The notes under the pieces were generated by a model. The model saw only the letters and a program-made list of their open reading frames with translations. It had not been told where the DNA came from and ran no database searches. Of a stretch of 56,155 nucleotides of DNA, positions 50,650 to 56,155 are shown one piece after another. The number at the start of each line of letters is the position of its first letter. The first letter of the stretch is position 1. The DNA is taken from positions 3,977,568 to 4,033,722 of the forward strand of contig NZ_CM000745.1 in the NCBI RefSeq assembly GCF_000161455.1, given 5' to 3'. The position numbers and the translations under genes are program-made. This DNA is from Bacillus pseudomycoides DSM 12442 (GTDB lineage Bacteria > Bacillota > Bacilli > Bacillales > Bacillaceae_G).

Positions 50650-52560
50650 ATGATATGGAAATGGTTTCGAAAGAAAAAAAAATCAAGTAAAACAGATTCA
50701 AAAGAGCAAAATCAAACTACTAAACAAGAGGAACAAACACAAAACAAACAACATCAATCTGCTCAAGGTACTAAACAAGACGCGCAAACACAAAACAAAC
50801 AACATCAATCTGCTCAAGGTACTAAACAAGACGCGCAGACACAAAACAAACAACATCAATCTGCCCAAGCTGCTAAACAAGACCAGCAAACACAAAACAA
50901 ACAACATCAATTTGCCCAAGCTACTAAACAAGACCAGCAAACACAAAACAAGCAACATCAATCTGCTCAAGGTACTAAACAAGACGCGCAAACACAAAAC
51001 AAACAACATCAATCTGCCCAAGCTACTAAACAGGACCAGCAAATACAAGGCAAGCAGCAAAATAATAGTAGCAATAGCATTTATGATTTCAGTAAACCCG
51101 AGAAAGAAAAGGTTCACTCTCTTCAAGATTTATTAGAAAACCTAAAAACATCTAGTGATTTTGTAAGTTATCACACATCAGATGATGAAACAATGCCGTA
51201 TTGGATTTCTTATTACCGGCCATCGCTTGATGGTGAAAAATTACAAAAGTATTTAATGCCAGCTTTATTAGAGCATACGTGTTCTACATTAGAAGAATTA
51301 AAAGAGCATATTCCAATGAGCGGAATTACGATCACAAATGATCTTCAAAAAATCGAAGATATGGTTTTAAAAGGGCACGCTATCGTACAGTTACATGAAC
51401 AAGATCAAAAATGTATCTTAGCAAATATCACAATTGATAATTATCGGGCGCCATCTATTCCATTAAATGAATCTACAGTTATTGGTCCACAAGAGGGATT
51501 TGTAGAGGATCTTGATACGAATCTTAACTTAGTACGTAAACGCCTTCCAGTGTTAGCACTACAAACAAAAGAGGTTATCATTGGGACATTCTCTAAAACA
51601 AAAGTTGTCATGATGTATTTAGAGAACCTTGCTGAAAAAGACAGTGTTGATTATTTAGAAGAGTCACTTCGTACAATTGAATACGATCAAATCAACGACA
51701 GTTCCTATATTCAAGAATTGATGGGGGAAAAATCAATCTTCCCACTATTTATTAATACAGAACGTACAGACCGAGTAACGACCGCATTAATTGATGGAAA
51801 AATCGCTATTTTTGTAGATGGTTCACCGAGCGTCTTACTCACTCCTGTTTCATACTTTGATTTTTTTGTTTCGCCAGAGGATTACAACGTATCTTGGCTT
51901 TACGCTACGTTTTCAAGATTTTTACGACTCATTGCTGTTCTGTTTTCCATCTGCGCAGCACCATTATATGTTGCCATTTTAAGTTATCATTACGAATTAA
52001 TTCCAAGCGATTTACTCGAAACATTAATTTTATCAAGAGCACAAGTTCCTTTCCCACCTTTAATAGAAGCACTCTTTCTAGAACTGGTTATTGATTTACT
52101 TAGAGAGGCTGGGGCTAGACTACCAATGAAAGTAGGCCAAACACTCGGTATTGTAGGCGGTATCGTAATCGGACAAGCATCTGTACAAGCAGGACTAACA
52201 AGTAATATTTTATTAATCATTGTCGCCTTATCTGCGTTAGCTTCCTTTATCACACCGATTTATAAGATGGGGAACGCAGTTCGCTTACTACGATTCCCAT
52301 TCCTTTTATTTGCAGAATTAGGTGGACTATTCGGAATTTCACTAGGTTTTATCTTTTTATTTACTCATCTATTCAGGCTTTCTTCTTTACAGAAACCATT
52401 CGCGCTCTTTTATCCAGCAAGGCGACAATCACTAAAAGACTCTTGGATTCGGTTTCCATTATCTATGATTGATACAAGAGATATTCAAGCAAGGCCGCAA
52501 CACGTAAAAAAATCAGCACATGGGATTTCAACAAAACATACATCTGATTTTGATGAATAA
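50650..52560 (+). CDS. gerIA: GerA-family spore germinant receptor subunit A with Gln-rich repeats
   Basis: 636 aa. Residues 1-23 are very basic. Residues 24-132 are six full and one partial 17-residue repeats (TKQDAQTQNKQHQSAQG type). From ~155 the GerA subunit-A domain: PYWISYYRPSLDGEKLQKYL, RTDRVTTALIDGKIAIFVDG and four to six C-terminal helices (PFPPLIEALFLELVIDLLRE). Binds the signal with subunits B and C in the spore inner membrane. A Gln-rich repeated N-terminus is what I recall for GerIA of B. cereus (GerHA in B. anthracis), so that name is offered with caution. Confidence 0.85.
   Translation: MIWKWFRKKKKSSKTDSKEQNQTTKQEEQTQNKQHQSAQGTKQDAQTQNKQHQSAQGTKQDAQTQNKQHQSAQAAKQDQQTQNKQHQFAQATKQDQQTQNKQHQSAQGTKQDAQTQNKQHQSAQATKQDQQIQGKQQNNSSNSIYDFSKPEKEKVHSLQDLLENLKTSSDFVSYHTSDDETMPYWISYYRPSLDGEKLQKYLMPALLEHTCSTLEELKEHIPMSGITITNDLQKIEDMVLKGHAIVQLHEQDQKCILANITIDNYRAPSIPLNESTVIGPQEGFVEDLDTNLNLVRKRLPVLALQTKEVIIGTFSKTKVVMMYLENLAEKDSVDYLEESLRTIEYDQINDSSYIQELMGEKSIFPLFINTERTDRVTTALIDGKIAIFVDGSPSVLLTPVSYFDFFVSPEDYNVSWLYATFSRFLRLIAVLFSICAAPLYVAILSYHYELIPSDLLETLILSRAQVPFPPLIEALFLELVIDLLREAGARLPMKVGQTLGIVGGIVIGQASVQAGLTSNILLIIVALSALASFITPIYKMGNAVRLLRFPFLLFAELGGLFGISLGFIFLFTHLFRLSSLQKPFALFYPARRQSLKDSWIRFPLSMIDTRDIQARPQHVKKSAHGISTKHTSDFDE
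50719..51045 (+). repeat. 51-bp in-frame tandem repeat in the GerA-type subunit A gene
   Basis: Unit about ACTAAACAAGACGCGCAAAC... repeated six times plus a part. Units 2/3 and 6 are near identical; units 4 and 5 share GACCAG. It can expand or contract without frameshift. Confidence 0.92.
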
Positions 52561-52576
52561 GAAACGAGGTGCACAT

Positions 52577-53671
52577 ATGAGTAAAGTCAAAACAAAATAT
52601 CAAATATCTCCTATCTTTGTTTTCTTCTTGATTCATAGTGCACAGTTCGGCGCTGGAGTTCTCGGATTTGCACGCATTATCGCCAAAGCTGCGGGCTACG
52701 ACGCTTGGATTGGTGTTCTCATCACAGGAATCATCATTCACATTCTCGTTTGGATGATGTATTACTTATTAAAAAATACAGAAGGCAACCTAATAGATCT
52801 TCATCACCAAACCTTTGGAAAGTGGCTCGGTAATGGCATTAATATTATATTCATGCTGTATTTTTTGGTTGCGAGTATATCCGTTGTTCGAACGTATGTT
52901 GAGATTGTTCAAGTATGGATGTTTCCTACCGGGTCCACTTGGATGTTCACCGCCTTTTTATGTTTATTAAGTTACTACATCATCTCATCAGGATTCCGCA
53001 TCATCACTGGTATCTGTGTCGTTTCAATTAGTGGGACACTAGGTTATATTTTTCTTAGCCTGTTTATGTTCAAGTACGCGCATTGGGAAAATTTACTTCC
53101 TGTTTTTACGCATTCTTTGGGAAGTATTTTAAAAGCATCTCAATTGTCAATTTATACCATGACAGGCTTTGAAATTTTTCTTATGGCATACCCATTTGTG
53201 AAGAATCCCGAGAAATCTCATAAATTTGCACAATATGGTGTATTATTCTCTAACATTTTATATTTATTTAGCACGATTTTGGCATTCGCTTTTTTTAGCG
53301 AAAAACAGTTATCAAAAACAATTTGGTCTCAGCTTTCCATGACACAAGTTATTCAATTACCCTTTATCGAACGACTAGAGTACATTGCCATCTCCGGCTA
53401 TGCACTTGTAATTCTTACAAGTTTTATTCTTCCATTATGGGCTGCTACAAGAGGAACACATGAAATCTTTCATGTAAAGCAAAAATACATTTTACTTTCT
53501 TTCATGTTCATTACAATTATTGTGTCACAACTTTTAACAAACAGGCATGATATCAACGATTTTATTAGTCATACTTCCAAAGTTAGTCTTTGGCTTATAT
53601 ATGTTTACATCCCAATCTTATTTCTTATCGTGTGGGTGAAAAGAAAATGGAAAAAATCAAGAAAAAACTAA
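52577..53671 (+). CDS. gerIB: Germinant receptor subunit B (APC-like permease)
   Basis: 364 aa, ten membrane helices; ISPIFVFFLIHSAQFGAGVL and MTGFEIFLMAYPFV are typical of the GerAB/spore permease family, the subunit that recognises the germinant. Start ATG after CGAGGTG, 16 bp after subunit A; a 19-codon upstream extension overlapping subunit A is rejected. Confidence 0.9.
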   Translation: MSKVKTKYQISPIFVFFLIHSAQFGAGVLGFARIIAKAAGYDAWIGVLITGIIIHILVWMMYYLLKNTEGNLIDLHHQTFGKWLGNGINIIFMLYFLVASISVVRTYVEIVQVWMFPTGSTWMFTAFLCLLSYYIISSGFRIITGICVVSISGTLGYIFLSLFMFKYAHWENLLPVFTHSLGSILKASQLSIYTMTGFEIFLMAYPFVKNPEKSHKFAQYGVLFSNILYLFSTILAFAFFSEKQLSKTIWSQLSMTQVIQLPFIERLEYIAISGYALVILTSFILPLWAATRGTHEIFHVKQKYILLSFMFITIIVSQLLTNRHDINDFISHTSKVSLWLIYVYIPILFLIVWVKRKWKKSRKN

Positions 53672-54726
53672 TTCTTCTTTCATGTATTTGTTTATTCATC
53701 ATAACAGGCTGTTTGCAAAAAAATATTGTTGATGATGTTCAGTTAATTCAAGGGGTTGTTTTTGATACAGCAAAAAATAATAAAATAAAGGTAACATCGG
53801 TTTGTCCGGTGCAGCGAAAAGGAAATAAAGTACAGGTCTTTGAAGGAATAGCAAATGCCGTTAAACAAGTAAAAGCTGATACTTCTTTGGAATCTTCTCA
53901 ACCATTTGCAAGCGGACAAATGCGCGTTGCTTTATTTACTACAAGAATTGCAAAAAAAGGATTGTCGACCTCCTTTGATACCCTGATTCGCGATGTCAGC
54001 ATCGGAAACTCAGTGTATGTTGGATTATTAGAAGGAAATGGACCTGAGCTATTAAAAGGAAAATATACAACTTCTTCTAATGTGGCTATCTATATAAAAA
54101 AAATGTTAGAGCATAACATGCAAACTGGCCCCGTACCAACTGATAATTTACATTTAGGTGCATTTCGTTATTATCGTGAAGGCCAAGACTCTTATATGCC
54201 TATCCTAAAAAAGAGTAAAGACAAAATCAAAATCACTGGCATTGGACTTTTAAAAAAGGATAAGTATGTCGGAAAAATTGATCGACAAGATATGTTCGTA
54301 TTTAAGGGGTTATTGGAAAAACATCGGTTAGATTCACACGAATTTAAAAGTAATAATGGATATGTAATGATCAATAATATACGCTCCAAGCCAACGTATA
54401 CTGTAAATATAAAAGCTGGAAAGCCTTCCTTTTTAATTAAAGTAAAAATAGATGCACGCATCTTAGAACTTTCGAAACAAGTAAACCTAGAAAATAAACA
54501 GAACACAAAAAAAATATCACAAGAAGTTGAAAAAAGCTTAAATACTGAAGCCACAAAACTCATCAAAAAATTTAAATCTTTAAATGTTGATCCTCTTGGG
54601 CTAGGAGCTAAATTTAGACAACACTATCGACCATTTAAATTAGCAGAATGGAAAAAAATGTACAAAGACGTTCCTATCACAGTAAAATATGAAGTTGATA
54701 TTACAAACTCCGGTGTAATCGAATAA
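53647..54726 (+). CDS. gerIC: Germinant receptor subunit C (lipoprotein)
   Basis: 359 aa. Basic start MEKIKKKL, hydrophobic core and lipobox ITGC give a lipidated Cys at ~22. The rest is the Ger(x)C family: VVFDTAKNNK, GQMRVALFTTRIAKKG, and a C-terminal domain ending FKLAEWKKMYKDVPI. Overlaps subunit B by 25 nt. Completes the A-B-C operon. Confidence 0.92.
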   Translation: MEKIKKKLILLSCICLFIITGCLQKNIVDDVQLIQGVVFDTAKNNKIKVTSVCPVQRKGNKVQVFEGIANAVKQVKADTSLESSQPFASGQMRVALFTTRIAKKGLSTSFDTLIRDVSIGNSVYVGLLEGNGPELLKGKYTTSSNVAIYIKKMLEHNMQTGPVPTDNLHLGAFRYYREGQDSYMPILKKSKDKIKITGIGLLKKDKYVGKIDRQDMFVFKGLLEKHRLDSHEFKSNNGYVMINNIRSKPTYTVNIKAGKPSFLIKVKIDARILELSKQVNLENKQNTKKISQEVEKSLNTEATKLIKKFKSLNVDPLGLGAKFRQHYRPFKLAEWKKMYKDVPITVKYEVDITNSGVIE

Positions 54727-54765
54727 TATGAAATATAGTTTCCTCAAAATGTCAGATAATGATTG

Positions 54766-54808
54766 AACTCCTCTTCCGGGCATGATACAACGGAGAGAGG
54801 AGTTTTTT
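54766..54808 (+). terminator. Terminator of the germinant receptor operon
   Basis: AACTCCTCT-(T)CCG ... CGG-AGAGGAGTT followed by TTTT. Confidence 0.85.
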
Positions 54809-54851
54809 GATAATACTTACATAAAGAAAAAAGATATTTACGGGGGAGCTT

Positions 54852-55037
54852 ATGTCTAAAAAGTTAGTAAAACCTATTTTAAATGGTATTCTGTTTCTCG
54901 GCGTCTTTTTATTTGCTCATACATACTTAAAAAATGTTTCATTTACACGTTATTTACTTGTTGTCGTACCGACGCTACTTGTTGGGATGTTCGGAATTGA
55001 TCTCGCTTTATCATTTTTAATAAAGAAAGAAGAGTAG
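54852..55037 (+). CDS. Small two-helix membrane protein
   Basis: 61 aa, not recognised. Helix 1 ILNGILFLGVFLFAHTYL, helix 2 YLLVVVPTLLVGMFGIDLAL, charged end IKKEE. CGGGGGAG site before ATG, own terminator. No operon partner. Confidence 0.72.
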   Translation: MSKKLVKPILNGILFLGVFLFAHTYLKNVSFTRYLLVVVPTLLVGMFGIDLALSFLIKKEE

Positions 55038-55043
55038 GGAAAG

Positions 55044-55070
55044 AACACCTTATTTTATAAGGTGTTTTTT
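55044..55070 (+). terminator. Terminator of the 61-aa membrane protein gene
   Basis: AACACCTTA-TTTTA-TAAGGTGTT then TTTTT. Confidence 0.88.
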
Positions 55071-55133
55071 TTATTAAACAATCTCCTTATGTTACAATAA
55101 AGTTCGGCACAAAACGTGAAAGGATGAAACAAC

Positions 55134-55562
55134 ATGGCTAACGAAAAAGGTTTAGATAAAGGATATGAACTTGTTGCAAAAATGCACGAGGTATTTGGAC
55201 ACCCTGTTACAGATGTACCAACAAAATTAACAGAAGAACGCGCAAAAATTCGCGCAAGCTTTATGCAAGAAGAGTTAGAGGAATTTTTAGAAGCTAATAC
55301 TGTAGAAGATCAATATGATGCGTTAATTGACCTTATCTATTTCGCATTTGGAACATTTGCAGAAATGGGAGTTCGTCCCGATAAAGGCTTTGAAATTGTA
55401 AACAATGCAAATATGGCAAAACTATTCCCTGACGGAAAACCACGTTTCCGCGAAGGCGATGGCAAAATTTTAAAACCAGAAGGCTGGCAAGCACCAGAAC
55501 CACAGTTACGTGCTGAAATTGAGCGTCAACGCCAAGAAGCATTAGCAAAAGCAGGGAAATAA
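55134..55562 (+). CDS. MazG-like all-alpha NTP pyrophosphohydrolase
   Basis: 142 aa. The metal motifs of the all-alpha NTP-PPase superfamily are visible: EExxE in MQEELEEFLEA and ExxxD in EDQYDALIDLIYFAFG. The C-terminal KILKPEGWQAPEPQLRAEIE tail is seen in phage-type and Bacillus members. It probably hydrolyses non-canonical nucleoside triphosphates to monophosphates. GAAAGGATG site. Confidence 0.82.
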   Translation: MANEKGLDKGYELVAKMHEVFGHPVTDVPTKLTEERAKIRASFMQEELEEFLEANTVEDQYDALIDLIYFAFGTFAEMGVRPDKGFEIVNNANMAKLFPDGKPRFREGDGKILKPEGWQAPEPQLRAEIERQRQEALAKAGK

Positions 55563-55659
55563 GATTGAATAGGCTACCATTTGCGGGAAGTTAAGCCCCG
55601 CACTTATGTCTTATTTTTTCGAGCGAACGATATTTCGTGTCGAAACGCCGATATATCTG

Positions 55660-55695
55660 AAAAAGGAGCTCTCTTTATGAAGAGAGCTCCTTTTT
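55660..55695 (+). terminator. Strong terminator after the NTP pyrophosphohydrolase gene
   Basis: Perfect 16-bp stem AAAAAGGAGCTCTCTT / AAGAGAGCTCCTTTTT with loop TATG. A weaker TGCGGG...CCCGCA hairpin lies about 70 bp before it. Confidence 0.93.
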
Positions 55696-55696
55696 G

Positions 55697-55854
55697 TTTA
55701 TCCCGCATTAACGGGCAGTAATACCCCCACCTCAAAATTCGGTGAAAGCAAAGAAGTTAGGTGAGAGATAAACTGCCCGTAAAAGCCCGATTGGTGAGGG
55801 CTAATAATCAGTGGGGGATGAAGAGAACCCCCACTGATTAAAGTTTCACTTTAT
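55697..55854 (+). repeat. bcr1-like repeat, copy 4 (best preserved)
   Basis: 158 bp with TTTAT at both ends. Structures: CGGGCAGT...ACTGCCCG long-range pairing, AGCCC-GATTGGTGA-GGGCT hairpin, and AATCAGTGGGGG ... CCCCCACTGATT. Size and TTTAT ends fit what I remember of bcr1. Confidence 0.75.
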
Positions 55855-55955
55855 TTTTTCTTCTTTTCTGTCGGTTGACTTTGTTTAGCGAAATTAGATG
55901 AATCATCGAAATTCGGTTGCTTTTTACCAGCATTATTACTTCTACCTTTTCCCAT
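55851..55955 (-). CDS. Hypothetical 34-aa basic protein
   Basis: Very hydrophilic: MGKGRSNNAGKKQPNFDDSS then Gln/Lys-rich end KKKK. Strong GGAGGTG site, so translated. Composition resembles small acid-soluble spore proteins, but I cannot assign a named family. The stop codon is made by the last bases of the bcr1-like repeat. Confidence 0.65.
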   Translation of the reverse strand: MGKGRSNNAGKKQPNFDDSSNFAKQSQPTEKKKK

Positions 55956-55997
55956 ATGTAATGCACCTCCTCTCCTCCTTACTATTCCCAAAATAAA

Positions 55998-56026
55998 AAA
56001 TCCCCTTGCGTACAAGAGAATTTTTT
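55998..56026 (-). terminator. Terminator of the right-edge gene
   Basis: Minus strand CTCTTG-TACG-CAAGGG (one U-G) followed by ATTTTTTATTTT. Confidence 0.6.
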
Positions 56027-56046
56027 TATGTTTTTTATTTACTCTA

Positions 56047-56155
56047 TTAGTGTCCGTGTCCAGCATGCCCTGCCGCGCCCGCTGTTCCTGCAGTACTTCC
56101 TGCACTTCCCGCTCCGCCATACCATGTTTGCTGTTGTTGATGTTGTTGACCATGG
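56047..56155 (-). CDS. C-terminal end of a Gln/Gly/Ala/His-rich protein (cut by window edge)
   Basis: The last 35 codons are present. A Gln-rich stretch (HGQQHQQQQTWYGG) is followed by AGSAGSTAGTAGAAGHAGHGH. Low-complexity tails of this kind occur in spore coat and exosporium proteins, but family and function are not known. The overlapping frame that opens with ATG at 56153 is a shadow. Confidence 0.6.
   Translation of the reverse strand, partial: HGQQHQQQQTWYGGAGSAGSTAGTAGAAGHAGHGH

Noticed and set aside
50719..51045. CRISPR-like regular repeats (also at 46660-47020)
   Set aside because: Units are adjacent without unique spacers and keep the reading frame of a protein; no cas genes.
50698..51126. 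142-codon minus-strand frame opposite the germinant receptor repeat
   Set aside because: It is a Leu-rich mirror of the Gln-codon repeat, kept open by the 51-bp periodicity, without a start site.
1..56155. tRNA/rRNA genes, riboswitches, prophage or intact insertion sequence
   Set aside because: No cloverleaf or rRNA text, no known riboswitch core, no phage structural genes and no transposase frame were seen on reading both strands.

Overview
The window looks like a chromosomal segment of a Bacillus cereus group genome (low GC, Firmicute ribosome-binding sites, frequent GTG/TTG starts). Three things point there. The backbone follows the Bacillus order sftA - ytpR - ytpQ - ytpP - ytoP - ytzB - ytnP - trmB - ytzH - ytmP - amyX - ytlP - ytjP - ytzE - ytzG - ytgP - ytfP. 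There are spore-specific genes (a GerA-type receptor, GerP-like proteins, Cse60). Two families of short interspersed repeats are scattered between genes; one has the size and TTTAT ends I remember for bcr1, a B. cereus group element.

Region by region. (1) 1-7.7 kb: the 5' part of the DNA translocase gene sftA, a lipoprotein cell-wall amidase, a lone SUKH (SMI1/KNR4) gene, ytpR-ytpQ, ytpP, a DUF84 nucleotide phosphatase, an M42 aminopeptidase and a PepSY protein. Five of eight copies of repeat family A lie in the first 6.1 kb. (2) 7.8-14 kb: a leftward, translationally coupled fatty-acid or organic-acid degradation operon (acyl-CoA ligase, acyl-CoA dehydrogenase, CoA transferase, 3-hydroxyacyl-CoA dehydrogenase, thiolase). 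Its dehydrogenase is frameshifted. (3) 14-27 kb: conserved housekeeping genes. A decayed structure resembling an IS200/IS605 right end lies upstream of amyX. (4) 26.9-31.2 kb: an efflux transporter, an SRPBCC-ArsR operon with a well-defined operator pair, small sporulation-type genes and a CarD regulator. (5) 31.2-46.6 kb: an anaerobic nitrate respiration island: narK, molybdenum-cofactor genes (moaD, moaE, mobB, moeA, moaC, moeB, moaA), an HxlR-nitroreductase pair, fnr and narGHJI. Two FNR boxes sit exactly 41.5 bp upstream of the predicted starts of moaA and narG. (6) 46.6-56.2 kb: a choline-binding-type repeat protein, GerP-like proteins, a rhodanese, a MetX-like hydrolase, a three-gene GerA-family germinant receptor with a Gln-rich tandem repeat, and small genes.

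How the genes work together. Fnr senses loss of oxygen and should activate narGHJI and moaA-moeB. The Moa/Moe proteins make molybdopterin for NarG, NarJ matures the enzyme, NarI passes quinol electrons to it, and NarK exchanges nitrate and nitrite. The spore-related genes at the right end concern germination.

I did not find a clearly new multi-gene system, a CRISPR array, a tRNA/rRNA gene or a prophage. The most interesting signals are regulatory and repeat-based: an FNR box built into a terminator, operators that fill promoter spacers, a repeat family with a recurring short reading frame, and a possible orphan omega-RNA-like end. Starts were chosen by ribosome-binding site. Family assignments are from reading the translations, without database searches.
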